Below are positions 52,109-61,213 of a DNA stretch of 64,000 bases, piece after piece. Source of the stretch: Marivirga arenosa. GTDB taxonomy: Bacteria; Bacteroidota; Bacteroidia; Cytophagales; Cyclobacteriaceae. The notes below the pieces were generated by a model. That model did no database searches, had not been told where the DNA came from, and worked only from the letters and a program-made list of their open reading frames with translations. The stretch lies in the NCBI RefSeq assembly GCF_030503875.2, contig NZ_CP129968.2, positions 3,899,001-3,963,000 of the forward strand, read 5' to 3'. Both the position numbers and the translations under genes were made by a program. Position 1 is the first letter of the stretch. Every line of letters starts with the position of its first letter.

Positions 52109-52639
52109 ATGACCCTTTCAGAAAAAATTAATGCTGAAATCCGTGATATTAAAGACTTTCCAAAGCCTGGTATAGTATTTAAAGACATTACCCCAATTTT
52201 AAGCCGTCCAAAATTAGTATCTGAAATTGTGGATTGGTTCGTTGAAAAAGGAAAGCAGGATAAAATAGATGTAATTGTTGGAGTTGAATCCAGAGGTTTT
52301 TTATTTGGGATGATGGTAGCAGAACGATTAGGATTACCTTTTGTGCCCGTTAGAAAAGAAGGCAAACTGCCACATAAAACCATTAAACATTCTTATGAAT
52401 TGGAATATGGTAGTGCTACCATGGAAATTCATAGCGATTCCATAAAGCCAGGACAAAAAGTAATGATTCATGATGATTTATTAGCTACAGGGGGAACAGC
52501 ACTTGCGGCAGCAAAACTAGTGAAAGAATTAGGCGGAAAAGTAGGCAACTTTACATTCTTGATTGAGTTAGGTTTTCTAGAAGGAGAAAAAAAGCTGAAA
52601 ACAGAAAATGAAGCGGTTTACAGTATCGTTACTTATTAA
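52109..52639 (+). CDS. apt: Adenine phosphoribosyltransferase
   Basis: A 176-residue purine salvage enzyme. The PRPP-binding loop is VMIHDDLLATGGTALAAAKL and the base-binding region is VGVESRGFLFG. FPKPGIVFKDITPIL is the standard opening. The length is exact for Apt. Its ATG follows the aldolase stop directly. Confidence 0.96.
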   Translation: MTLSEKINAEIRDIKDFPKPGIVFKDITPILSRPKLVSEIVDWFVEKGKQDKIDVIVGVESRGFLFGMMVAERLGLPFVPVRKEGKLPHKTIKHSYELEYGSATMEIHSDSIKPGQKVMIHDDLLATGGTALAAAKLVKELGGKVGNFTFLIELGFLEGEKKLKTENEAVYSIVTY

Positions 52640-52681
52640 TATATTTGAAATTTAGTTGAATAAAGATTTTTTAAATAAATC

Positions 52682-53665
52682 ATGGAAGAAGCACAGTTAG
52701 AAAAGAAAAATGAATTACAGCAAAAAGTAAAAGACGTAATGTCTGAAGTTAGCAAAGTTGTTGTAGGTCAAGATTATATGGTGAATCGCCTTTTAATTGG
52801 ATTATTCACCAATGGACACATCTTATTAGAAGGAGTTCCAGGCTTAGCCAAAACACTAACCGTTAACACTTTAGCGAATGTTTTACATTTAGATTTCCAA
52901 AGAATTCAGTTTACTCCAGATTTAATGCCTTCTGATTTAATCGGTACGATGATTTATAATCAGAAGCAAGGTAACTTTGAGGTTAAGAAAGGTCCGATTT
53001 TTTCAAATTTAGTATTAGCAGATGAGGTCAACAGATCTCCAGCTAAAGTACAATCAGCCTTACTTGAGGCGATGCAGGAAAAGCAAGTAACAATTGGAGA
53101 AACTACTTTTCAATTAGATCGTCCATTTTTAGTATTAGCCACTCAAAACCCAGTAGATCAGGAAGGAACTTATCCTTTACCTGAAGCGCAAGTTGACCGT
53201 TTCATGCTAAAAGTAATGGTGGACTACCCTACTAAAGCTCAGGAATTAGAGGTGATGCGTAGAATGTCTAATATGACTTTTAATAAAGAAGTCAAAACTA
53301 TTCTTACGAAGGAAGAAATATTCAGCATTAGAGAACAAGTGAATAATGTTGAAATTTCTGAATCTTTAGAGCGATACATTATTGAATTGGTTTATGCTAC
53401 TAGATCTCCTTTGGAATACGGATTAAAGCAAGAAGCTGATTATATTCAATATGGAGTATCTCCTAGAGCAAGTATAAATCTTAACTTAAGTGCTAAAGCA
53501 GTAGCCTATATGGAAGGTCGAGATTATGTTTTACCAGAAGACATTAAAGAAGTAGCCTTTGATGTTATGAATCACAGAATACTTTTAAACTATGAGGCTG
53601 AAGCTGATGGTGTTACTACTAAGGATATCATTGAAAAAATCTTAAAACAAGTTCCCATTAGTTAA
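52682..53665 (+). CDS. MoxR-type AAA+ ATPase
   Basis: A 327-residue AAA+ chaperone of the MoxR family. Walker A is EGVPGLAKTLTV near residue 45, Walker B is LVLADEVNR, and sensor 1 falls near ATQNPVDQEGTYPLPEAQ. In other genomes such genes sit next to DUF58 and BatA/VWA-domain genes; here nothing of the kind follows, since the next gene is a lipoprotein. It is probably the last gene of the run from 49308. The terminator follows directly. Confidence 0.93.
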   Translation: MEEAQLEKKNELQQKVKDVMSEVSKVVVGQDYMVNRLLIGLFTNGHILLEGVPGLAKTLTVNTLANVLHLDFQRIQFTPDLMPSDLIGTMIYNQKQGNFEVKKGPIFSNLVLADEVNRSPAKVQSALLEAMQEKQVTIGETTFQLDRPFLVLATQNPVDQEGTYPLPEAQVDRFMLKVMVDYPTKAQELEVMRRMSNMTFNKEVKTILTKEEIFSIREQVNNVEISESLERYIIELVYATRSPLEYGLKQEADYIQYGVSPRASINLNLSAKAVAYMEGRDYVLPEDIKEVAFDVMNHRILLNYEAEADGVTTKDIIEKILKQVPIS

Positions 53666-53695
53666 AATTAAATTGACCCTAAACCGTCCTAAATA

Positions 53696-53729
53696 AAAAG
53701 CATCCGATGACTAGCGGATGCTTTTTTTG
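53696..53729 (+). terminator. Rho-independent terminator after the MoxR gene
   Basis: AAAAGCATCCG and CGGATGCTTTT with an 8-nt loop and a T run of seven. Placed 30 bp after the MoxR stop. Confidence 0.92.
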
Positions 53730-53854
53730 TTTTACCTCAATATTAACACATTAATGAATTAGTAACAATTTGCTAAAAAGTCTGACAAATTCAGTTAACA
53801 ATTAAAAACCACCTTTGCATCAAAGAAATTTAAACTTATTCAAAATTAGTCACA

Positions 53855-55462
53855 ATGAAGAAATTTAATTTAATCGCGATGCTAGCAATGGTATCAGTTT
53901 TTATCTTCTCATCATGCGAAGAAGAAACTGCAGAACCAAACAACCTAGTAACAATCGAAGGAATTCCAGCAACAGCTGAAATTGAAAACTTAGGGACTGT
54001 AGGCCCTGTTTCTGCTACAGTTACAGCTCAAGATGGTATTTCAAGCATAGTAGTTACAAAAGATGGTGACACTTTCTTAGAACCAGAATTCACAGCTGAA
54101 GCAACTACAGCAACATTTGAATTCTCATATACTGCAACTGAAGCAGATGCTGATCAAAACATTGTTTTTGAATTTACTGCTACTGATGCAGATGGTGATA
54201 CTGAGTCTGTTACTCACGTATTATCTGTTGGTGCTGCTCCTCAACAATTACCAAATCAAGTATTATCAGGTCTTATCGAAGAGGATCTAACATTAACAAA
54301 CGACAGAATATGGGAATTAGCAGGTCGCGTAATTGTAACTGCAGGAAATACTTTGACCATTCAACCAGGAACTGTAATCAAAGGACGTCCAGGTGATGCT
54401 GCTGCAGCTTCTGTATTAATTATAGCTAGAGGTGCAGATATCCAAGCTAATGGAACTGCTGAAGCTCCAATCGTATTTACTTCAACTGCTGATGAAATCC
54501 GAGTTGGTGAATTCGAAAGTTCTTTAGATTTAACAACTCAAAGAGGTCTTTGGGGTGGTGTATTAATTTTAGGAAATGCTCCAATCTCTGCTGAGGCGGA
54601 TGAAGCTCAAATTGAAGGTATCCCAACTACTGTAACCGAAGGTTTATACGGTGGTGATGATGCGGCAGATAATTCTGGTGTATTTGAATACGTTTCAATA
54701 AGATTTACTGGTGCTGAATTAGGCCCTGGAAACGAATTACAAGGATTAACTTTAGGCGGTGTAGGATCTGGTACTACAATCAATCACGTAGAATCAATCA
54801 ATAGCTCTGATGATGGTGTCGAAATTTTCGGAGGTACTGTAAACATTACCAATTTTATTGTTTGGGCACAAGATGATGACGGTTATGATACTGACCAAGG
54901 ATGGAGTGGAACTATAGACAACTTCGTTTATATCGGTGCTGATGAAGCAAATGGTTATGCTTGGGATGGCGATCACGGTATGGAATTAGATGGTTCTGAA
55001 GGTGACGATGGATCTGCTAACTTAGTAGGTAAATTCATCAACGGATCTTTAAGAGGACTTTCTTCAAGTGATTACGCTGATTTAAGAGATGGTGCAAAAT
55101 ATGATATTCAAAACACTTATTTCTTTGACTTTGCTGAAGGTTCTGATATTGAGATAGATGCTGATGATAATGATGATGATCCAAGAGGATCTGACAACTA
55201 TGCAAATGATATCACAGTATTCAGTGGACTTGAATTCAATACTACAAATGTGATTGGAGATATATTTGTTGATAAATTAGATGCTGCTGCCGCTGCTGCT
55301 GCTAATGATAGAACTGAAGCTGAATTTGCTGCACAAATCACTGCGAATGGTGAGAAATTTGTTAGCAATAATTCAGTGGTTACTGAAGCAACTGTTGGTG
55401 CTGATGTAAGCGTTTTATCTTGGTCTTACGCTGCTGCACAAGGCCAGTTAGACAACTTCTAA
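53855..55462 (+). CDS. Lipoprotein with beta-helix-like body, partner of the TonB receptor
   Basis: A 535-residue lipoprotein. The signal ends in FSSC (Cys22). Residues about 30-130 look like an Ig/cadherin-like domain (VTKDGDTFLEPEFTAEAT, TATDADGDTESVTHVLS). The rest is a long right-handed beta-helix-like stretch with many G, D and N turns (VIVTAGNTLTIQPGTVIKG, then DDGVEIFGGTVNITNF). Such proteins are often misannotated as transporters. It pairs with the TonB receptor downstream in the manner of other surface lipoprotein-receptor pairs, suggesting capture of a ligand. The ligand is unknown. Confidence 0.75.
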   Translation: MKKFNLIAMLAMVSVFIFSSCEEETAEPNNLVTIEGIPATAEIENLGTVGPVSATVTAQDGISSIVVTKDGDTFLEPEFTAEATTATFEFSYTATEADADQNIVFEFTATDADGDTESVTHVLSVGAAPQQLPNQVLSGLIEEDLTLTNDRIWELAGRVIVTAGNTLTIQPGTVIKGRPGDAAAASVLIIARGADIQANGTAEAPIVFTSTADEIRVGEFESSLDLTTQRGLWGGVLILGNAPISAEADEAQIEGIPTTVTEGLYGGDDAADNSGVFEYVSIRFTGAELGPGNELQGLTLGGVGSGTTINHVESINSSDDGVEIFGGTVNITNFIVWAQDDDGYDTDQGWSGTIDNFVYIGADEANGYAWDGDHGMELDGSEGDDGSANLVGKFINGSLRGLSSSDYADLRDGAKYDIQNTYFFDFAEGSDIEIDADDNDDDPRGSDNYANDITVFSGLEFNTTNVIGDIFVDKLDAAAAAAANDRTEAEFAAQITANGEKFVSNNSVVTEATVGADVSVLSWSYAAAQGQLDNF

Positions 55463-55485
55463 GATACTTAAACATATTCTTTAGG

Positions 55486-55520
55486 AATAGCTCTCAGGAA
55501 ACTGAGAGCTATTTTTTTTT
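55486..55520 (+). terminator. Rho-independent terminator between lipoprotein and receptor genes
   Basis: AATAGCTCTCAG and CTGAGAGCTATT (55486-55497, 55502-55513) with a GAAA tetraloop and a T run. It isolates the two genes, so the receptor needs its own promoter. Confidence 0.95.
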
Positions 55521-55533
55521 AATGTATATTAAG

Positions 55534-55562
55534 TTAATGTTTTTGTTAACATATTATTAACA
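55534..55562 (+). promoter_or_regulatory. Candidate direct-repeat operator upstream of the TonB receptor
   Basis: TTAATG (55534), TTAACA (55546) and TTAACA (55557) are spaced 12 and 11 bp apart on one helical face, as expected for an OmpR/PhoB-type regulator. A similar set lies upstream of the lipoprotein gene (TTAATG at 53751, GTAACA at 53762, TTAACA at 53795). Confidence 0.4.
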
Positions 55563-55604
55563 CATAGACAATTCTATGATAAACTAATCTGATTTTATTT
55601 GAAC

Positions 55605-55612
55605 TACTTTTG
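55605..55612 (+). promoter_or_regulatory. -7 box of the TonB receptor promoter
   Basis: TACTTTTG is an exact TAnnTTTG match, 27 bp before the ATG. The preceding lipoprotein gene carries the near-match CACCTTTG at 53810-53817, and both boxes are followed by CATnAAA. Confidence 0.55.
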
Positions 55613-55638
55613 CATGAAATATTTAATTAAAATTAATT

Positions 55639-58500
55639 ATGAAAATTAAAGTAGGAATTTTTACTGTCGCATTTCTTTTTATATCAACTCTTTTAGTGGC
55701 ACAGAAGGGTACTATTAGAGGTAAAGTAATTGATAATAAGACAGGGGAAGAAATGATTGGAGTTTCTGTTGTAATTAAAGGTACAGCAAATGGTGCTGCA
55801 ACAGATCTTGATGGTGCTTTTTCTTTTGGTGCTGCACCAGGTGTTTATGACCTACAAGTATCTTTTATTTCATTCGAAACATTAACTGTAAGTGGAATAG
55901 AAGTAAAAGCAGGAGAAGTTAGCAATGTAGGAACAATCAGACTTGGAGAGTCGGTAGAGCAAATGCAGGAAGTAGTTGTTAAAGCCGAAGCCATAAGAGA
56001 GACTGAAGCTGCTTTATTAACAGTAAAAAAGAAATCTGCTAATATAATGGATGGAATATCATCAGAAACTTTTCAATTAATTGGTGATTCTCATGCTGCA
56101 ACTGCCGTAAAACGTGTTGCTGGTGTTTCCATTCAAGATGGTCAATATGTTTTTGTAAGGGGACTTGGAGATAGATACACTAAAACCACCCTGAATAAAA
56201 TGAACATTCCTGGACTAGATCCCGATAAGAATGCTGTTCAGATGGATATTTTCCCTACAAGTTTAATAAACAATATAATTGTATATAAATCATTTACTCC
56301 AGAATTAAACGCTGACTTTGTTGGCGGAACTGTAGATATTGAATTGAAAGACTTTCCTACTGCAAAGACTTCTAGCTTTTCATTTAGCACAACCTATAAT
56401 CCTTCTATGCACTTCCAGTCAGATTATAGAAGTTATGAAGGAGGTAGTTTAGATTTCTTAGGAATTGATGATGGCACAAGAGACTTACCATATAATGCAA
56501 AATTAGATGGTGGAAAACTTCAAAGCACAATCCCAACCAATGATGAAAGTATTAGATTTCTAAGTAATGTAACTAGAAGTTTTGATTCAAAAATGGCTGC
56601 CCAAGTTTACGGAAACAATTTGCCAGATATGAGTGCTTCATATTCTAGAGGAAATCAATTTGACATAAATACTTACAAATTAGGTTACAATCTAGCAATC
56701 AATTACAATAAAAGCACTAACCACTATCAAAACGCGATAGATGGATATTACCTAAGACCACAGGATGCAGATGAATTTGAATTAATTTCTGATAATATCT
56801 ATGAGGGTCCTTTAAGCTCAAGAGACACTAGATTAAGTGGGCTAGCTGGACTATCATTAAAAACTGATGCTTCTAAATATTCTCTTAAAGTACTAAGAAT
56901 ACAAAACGGCATATCAAGGGCAGGACAAAGAACTAGAACAGCTTCATTGACCAATTCATATACTGCATTTTTAGATAATTTGGAGTATACTGAAAGAATT
57001 ATGAATAATGCTACTTTAGATGGTACGCATAGCTTCAATAGAGGTGAATTTGAAATTGATTGGATTTTGGCTTCAACTTTTTCTTCTGTAGAGGATAAAG
57101 ATGTAAGAATAACCCCATTCACAATTGCTGATGATGAAGGAAATCTTGCTATTCAATCTCAAGAAGGTGGGGAACCACAAAGAATTTGGAGATTATTAGA
57201 TGAGCAGAATTATAGTGGAAGAGTAGACTTCAAAAAAGGATTTAACCTAAATGAAAATGAATCAAAAATTTCATTTGGAGTTAGTGAAGATTTCAAACAA
57301 AGAGATTACGAAATCCAAGATTTTGGAATTGACTTCTTCGGTAATCAAAACCTTTTAGAACTAAATGGTGATGCTGACAGAATATTTTTACCAGAAAATA
57401 TAATTGGTGAGCTTGAAGGTGTTGATGATTCTAGATTTGGAACATATGTTGGAACTAGATTTACACCTAGTAACGCGTTTAATGGAAGCATTAACATAGT
57501 TGGAGCATATGTAAGTAGTGAATTAGTTTTCACTGATCAAATCAAAGCGATCGTTGGTGTTAGATCAGAGAAGTACGATCAATTTTTCACAGGTCAAAAT
57601 CAGAATGGGTCAAGGGTATTTGAAAATGAAAATGTTTTATCATCTTTAAAATTATTCCCTTCACTAAATCTAACTTATTCACCATTTGATGATACTAACT
57701 TAAGAGCTTCATATTCTAAAACTGTTGCTAGACCTTCTTTTAAAGAGAAATCAACTTTGGAAATTCCTGATGTATTAACAGGTTTAACTTTTATTGGTAA
57801 TATCGACCTTGTAGAAACAGATATTGACAATTTAGATTTAAGATATGAAATGTTCATGAGCAGAGGTCAAACAGTATCAGTTGGGGCATTCTTTAAAAGA
57901 TTTGTAAATCCAATTGAACTTGTAAGAAATGATATTCAGTCTGATAATGTTAGCCCTCAAAATGTTGGGAACGGTCAAATAATGGGTGCTGAGTTCGAAA
58001 TCAGGAAAAGTTTAGATTTTATAACTCCTGCTTTAGAAAACTTCTTATTCAAAGGAAATTTCACTTACGCTAGCTCATTTATAGAAAGAAATGAAACAGA
58101 AGCTGACGGTACAAAAAATGGCTTGAGAACTGGAGAGGAATATTCAGATAGAAGAGATTTCCTTGGACAACCACCATATATCATAAATGCTGGATTAGAT
58201 TATGTAGATTTTGAAACTGGTTTTGAATCAAGTATTGCATACAATATCCAGGGACCTACTTTAGCTATTGTTGGTGTTAATAGAACTCCAAGTACTTATA
58301 CTGTTCCTTTTCACAGCTTGAACTTTAATATGAGCAAAACTTTTGGTTTAGATGGGAAAAACAAAATTGGATTAAGAGTTAATAATATTTTAGGAGATAT
58401 TCAAGAAAGAGTATTTAGATCTTTTAATGCTGAGGATCAAATTGAATTTAGCAGAACTCCTGGAAGATCTTTCAGAATTAAATACTCAAGAACATTCTAA
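55639..58500 (+). CDS. TonB-dependent outer-membrane receptor
   Basis: A 953-residue receptor: signal (LLVAQ), CarboxypepD_reg domain (about 20-105, GTIRGKVIDNKTGEEMIGVSV), plug (about 125-240, with DGQYVFVRGLGDRYTKTTLN and FVGGTVDIELKDFP), then the barrel ending in Phe (RIKYSRTF). Plug features such as the FVRGLGDRY and NADFVGG motifs are those of the larger Bacteroidota receptor class often found with beta-helix lipoproteins. The transported compound is unknown. Confidence 0.92.
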   Translation: MKIKVGIFTVAFLFISTLLVAQKGTIRGKVIDNKTGEEMIGVSVVIKGTANGAATDLDGAFSFGAAPGVYDLQVSFISFETLTVSGIEVKAGEVSNVGTIRLGESVEQMQEVVVKAEAIRETEAALLTVKKKSANIMDGISSETFQLIGDSHAATAVKRVAGVSIQDGQYVFVRGLGDRYTKTTLNKMNIPGLDPDKNAVQMDIFPTSLINNIIVYKSFTPELNADFVGGTVDIELKDFPTAKTSSFSFSTTYNPSMHFQSDYRSYEGGSLDFLGIDDGTRDLPYNAKLDGGKLQSTIPTNDESIRFLSNVTRSFDSKMAAQVYGNNLPDMSASYSRGNQFDINTYKLGYNLAINYNKSTNHYQNAIDGYYLRPQDADEFELISDNIYEGPLSSRDTRLSGLAGLSLKTDASKYSLKVLRIQNGISRAGQRTRTASLTNSYTAFLDNLEYTERIMNNATLDGTHSFNRGEFEIDWILASTFSSVEDKDVRITPFTIADDEGNLAIQSQEGGEPQRIWRLLDEQNYSGRVDFKKGFNLNENESKISFGVSEDFKQRDYEIQDFGIDFFGNQNLLELNGDADRIFLPENIIGELEGVDDSRFGTYVGTRFTPSNAFNGSINIVGAYVSSELVFTDQIKAIVGVRSEKYDQFFTGQNQNGSRVFENENVLSSLKLFPSLNLTYSPFDDTNLRASYSKTVARPSFKEKSTLEIPDVLTGLTFIGNIDLVETDIDNLDLRYEMFMSRGQTVSVGAFFKRFVNPIELVRNDIQSDNVSPQNVGNGQIMGAEFEIRKSLDFITPALENFLFKGNFTYASSFIERNETEADGTKNGLRTGEEYSDRRDFLGQPPYIINAGLDYVDFETGFESSIAYNIQGPTLAIVGVNRTPSTYTVPFHSLNFNMSKTFGLDGKNKIGLRVNNILGDIQERVFRSFNAEDQIEFSRTPGRSFRIKYSRTF

Positions 58501-58522
58501 GTTTAGGTTGACTTAAATATTT

Positions 58523-58555
58523 AAAAGCTTTCGGGGAAACTCGAAAGCTTTTTTA
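58523..58555 (+). terminator. Rho-independent terminator after the receptor gene
   Basis: AAAAGCTTTCG and CGAAAGCTTTT (58523-58533, 58542-58552) with an 8-nt loop and a T run on the plus strand. It is 22 bp after the receptor stop. Confidence 0.9.
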
Positions 58556-58580
58556 TTTTGTACAATTTCTTAATCGCATA

Positions 58581-58612
58581 AAAAAACCTGTGAAGGACAC
58601 TCCACAGGTTTA
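58581..58612 (-). terminator. Rho-independent terminator for the minus gene at 58671
   Basis: AAACCTGTG and CACAGGTTT (58584-58592, 58603-58611) pair around a 10-nt loop; on the minus strand the stem ends in a T run. Confidence 0.85.
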
Positions 58613-58670
58613 TATAATTTATCTTAAAACCGTCAACCAATCTTAGGACGGATCAGCGTTTTATTGAAAT

Positions 58671-59552
58671 TTATCTCTCAAGCTGATAAGCCACTACTTT
58701 ATTGCTAAAGAAAGTAGGAACGTATACAATTTCTTTTTCCGCATTCAAACCAATATCAGCAGTTTGAGAAGCTTCCTCAGTATCTAATAATAAAGTGGCT
58801 TTATTACCCGCTACATGGTAAATTTCTCCTTTCCATCTACTTGCAATGTAAGTACCGTCATTTAAAACTGTAAGTCCATCTCCACCTGTAACTGACTCAT
58901 TAACCATTTCAAATTTATTAGAAGCTAAGTCTAAAGATCTTAGTCCCATTCCATCTAAAGTCATTAAATGATCTCCTTTGCTTAAAAGGCCATTAATACC
59001 TTTAACTCCTTCAGCTACAGTTGATAGTTCTCCATTTTCAATTTTATGAATTAAACCTAAACTCATATCTGAAATGAAAACAGCAGATTCTGAAGTTGTA
59101 ATATCATTCAAAAACTCAGCTTTTTCAGGAGTAAATTCTTTTGCTATTTCACCCGTTTCAAGATCAATCGCAACCACTCTATCTATATCAGTAACATACA
59201 GATGACCATCAAAAATGCCCATTCCTTTAGGTGCATTTAATCCGGTAGCCCAATTTAAAGACTCAACACTACCATCTAGATTTAAAATAGAAATAAATCC
59301 TTCTCCGTTTTTATCTAGTGGCTGTCCATTGATGTTTGACACGAAAAGTCTGTTTCCTTCACCATCATACAAAACTGACTCACAAGTAGTCATGACTGTA
59401 TCCGTTTCCCAAAGCTTCACAAATTTTGGATCAGCTGGTTTTTCCACTACTTCTTTTTCTACTGCCTCTTTCTCTTCTGAATTTTCTTTTTTTGCTGGTT
59501 GGCATGCAAAAATTAATAATGCGAAGCCTAAAATAAATAATGTATTTTTCAT
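58671..59552 (-). CDS. SMP-30/gluconolactonase-like lipoprotein
   Basis: A 293-residue lipoprotein (lipobox IFAC, Cys17). The mature part is a six-bladed beta-propeller by pattern, with PKGMGIFDGHLYVTDIDRV, SAVFISDMSLGLIHKI and GLTVLNDGTYIASRWKGEI, as in SMP-30/gluconolactonases and strictosidine-synthase-like proteins. Metal ligands cannot be assigned with confidence. Many Bacteroidota have this as a surface protein of unknown role. A stretch of Lys and Glu follows the lipidated Cys as a tether. Confidence 0.8.
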   Translation of the reverse strand: MKNTLFILGFALLIFACQPAKKENSEEKEAVEKEVVEKPADPKFVKLWETDTVMTTCESVLYDGEGNRLFVSNINGQPLDKNGEGFISILNLDGSVESLNWATGLNAPKGMGIFDGHLYVTDIDRVVAIDLETGEIAKEFTPEKAEFLNDITTSESAVFISDMSLGLIHKIENGELSTVAEGVKGINGLLSKGDHLMTLDGMGLRSLDLASNKFEMVNESVTGGDGLTVLNDGTYIASRWKGEIYHVAGNKATLLLDTEEASQTADIGLNAEKEIVYVPTFFSNKVVAYQLER

Positions 59553-59627
59553 AGTAACTTATGTTGATTTGTTATAAAGTTACAAAACTTATGAAAAACC
59601 TAAGTGTTTCGTTTTTATGATAATACC

Positions 59628-60515
59628 TTAAACTTTTTCCTCTCCTATATATTGTAATACTTTCCTTAAAGCTACTTTTCTAATATCTTTTTCTCTAACT
59701 GCAGAATGTCTATGCAATACAAATTGAAATTTTAAGGAAGTGAAATTTTCATTTATTTTAATTATCCTTAACATATAACTATCGTCTTTAATGTATTGCT
59801 GATAGTCGCTTAAAGCTTCTATAATATATTTTTCAACGGCACTAACATCCGTGATTAATTCATTTTTGAGGTCAAAATCAAAACTAACCTTTCGAATAGC
59901 TCTTTTAGTGTAATTATAGATTTGAGAGGTAAACACTAATGAGTTTGGGATGTAAATTAAATCTTCATCATCATTAGTTATATGTAGATTAACTAGTGTA
60001 ATATCAGTGACTTTCCCCTTAACTTCACCAATCTTAATTTCATCTCCAATCATAACTTCCCCATTAAACATGATCAACATACCATTGATCATATTGGCTA
60101 TATAATCTTTAGATAAAATAGCAATGGCAGCAGCGACAATACTTAATGAGGTGATTAAAGCGATGGGATCTATATTGAATAATAATAGAATTGTCCCAAT
60201 CAAAATAAAGGTGTGTAGAATATTAGCAATATGATCTATGCCTAATACAAAGTTATTTTTAGTACCCCTTGAGAGTTTATGCTTTTTCTTATAATAAAAT
60301 ACAACCCCCAATCTGATGAGTGAAACCCATAAATCAGCATAAAGGTAAAAGCGAGCTGCTTTAACATAATTCTCCCCTATTCCATATTTTAATATTTCAG
60401 CATGATAGGTGTTGATGGCAAATAATGCAGCAATAAAAATGATTGCTTTCACTAAAAACTTGATTCTTCTTTTATACTCAAGTTTACTGGCCGGGTTAAC
60501 AGATTTTCTATTCAT
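59628..60515 (-). CDS. MscS-family mechanosensitive channel
   Basis: A 295-residue inner-membrane protein with helices at about 22-42, 52-72, 95-113 and 118-140, followed by a beta domain. The pore helix with AAAIAILSKDYIANMINGMLIMF matches MscS, and the downstream GDEIKIGEVKGKVTDITLVNLHI is the conserved beta motif. The N-terminus is longer than that of E. coli MscS. It releases solute on osmotic downshift. Divergent from ppa, 89 bp apart. Confidence 0.9.
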   Translation of the reverse strand: MNRKSVNPASKLEYKRRIKFLVKAIIFIAALFAINTYHAEILKYGIGENYVKAARFYLYADLWVSLIRLGVVFYYKKKHKLSRGTKNNFVLGIDHIANILHTFILIGTILLLFNIDPIALITSLSIVAAAIAILSKDYIANMINGMLIMFNGEVMIGDEIKIGEVKGKVTDITLVNLHITNDDEDLIYIPNSLVFTSQIYNYTKRAIRKVSFDFDLKNELITDVSAVEKYIIEALSDYQQYIKDDSYMLRIIKINENFTSLKFQFVLHRHSAVREKDIRKVALRKVLQYIGEEKV

Positions 60516-60573
60516 TTCTCAAAGTTATAACAATCTAATAACACTTAAAGTAGGTGCTCTCGGCTTCATCCAT

Positions 60574-60581
60574 TATTTTTG
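60574..60581 (+). promoter_or_regulatory. Candidate -7 box upstream of ppa
   Basis: TATTTTTG matches TAnnTTTG, with the likely transcription start about 15 bp before the ppa ATG. -33 element not identified. Confidence 0.4.
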
Positions 60582-60604
60582 TGAAAATATTTTACAAATT
60601 AAAA

Positions 60605-61144
60605 ATGATAGACAACAAAAGAAACCCTTGGCACGACATCCATTATGGTGATGAAGCGCCAGAATACGTGAACGCTGTAATAGAAATTTCGAAAGGGAGT
60701 AAGGGTAAATTTGAGTTAGACAAAGAAACTGGTTATTTAATGCTTGATAGAGTATTATTTAGCTCTGTACATTATCCAGCAAATTATGGGTTTATTCCGC
60801 AGACTTATTGTGATGATAAAGATCCATTAGATATCATGGTAATTACTTCTATTGAATTACCTCCTCTATGTATGGTAAAAGCTAAGGTATTAGGTGTAAT
60901 GAAAATGATGGATCAAGGCGAAGCAGATGATAAGATCATTGCTGTTGCGGCTAATGATATGTCAGTAAACCATATGAATGATATTCACGATTTACCTCCT
61001 CATACATCAAAGGAAATGCAGAGATTTTTTGAGGATTACAAAAAGCTTGAAAACAAAAAGGTAGTAGTAGAAGACTTTTTTGATAAAGCCGAGGCTCACA
61101 AAGTGATTAATGACAGTATTGAATTATACAATAAAACTTTTTAA
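60605..61144 (+). CDS. ppa: Inorganic pyrophosphatase (family I)
   Basis: A 179-residue soluble enzyme that hydrolyses pyrophosphate. The metal-site motif [11 protein letters not shown] carries the three Asp residues, [12 protein letters not shown] is the active-site loop, and [20 protein letters not shown] the following segment. I chose the ATG 60605 because it starts at the conserved [12 protein letters not shown]; the longer frame from 60554 contains no conserved sequence. The length fits family I. Confidence 0.94.
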   Translation: MIDNKRNPWHDIHYGDEAPEYVNAVIEISKGSKGKFELDKETGYLMLDRVLFSSVHYPANYGFIPQTYCDDKDPLDIMVITSIELPPLCMVKAKVLGVMKMMDQGEADDKIIAVAANDMSVNHMNDIHDLPPHTSKEMQRFFEDYKKLENKKVVVEDFFDKAEAHKVINDSIELYNKTF

Positions 61145-61160
61145 TACGCTTAGATAAGCA

Positions 61161-61197
61161 AAAAAGGCTTCTTAAATAATATTTAAGAAGCCTTTTT
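61161..61197. terminator. Bidirectional terminator
   Basis: A 17-bp perfect stem, AAAAAGGCTTCTTAAAT / ATTTAAGAAGCCTTTTT with a 3-nt loop, between ppa (+) and the GIN-domain gene (-). Confidence 0.95.
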
Positions 61198-61213
61198 ATA
61201 TCAATCAAAAGAA

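Noticed and set aside
55261..55320. GCT/GCC repeat run in the lipoprotein gene
   Set aside because: It encodes a short Ala run in an intact frame; too short and mixed in codons to be a hypermutable tract.
59215..59577. A 120-codon plus-strand frame opposite the SMP-30-like gene
   Set aside because: Antisense to a clear lipoprotein gene; Ser- and Pro-rich composition mirrors the complement of its Lys/Glu-rich tether.
60409..60651. An 80-codon plus frame between the MscS and ppa genes
   Set aside because: It overlaps the start of the MscS gene antisense and runs in another frame through the ppa start; the ppa frame has the conserved residues.
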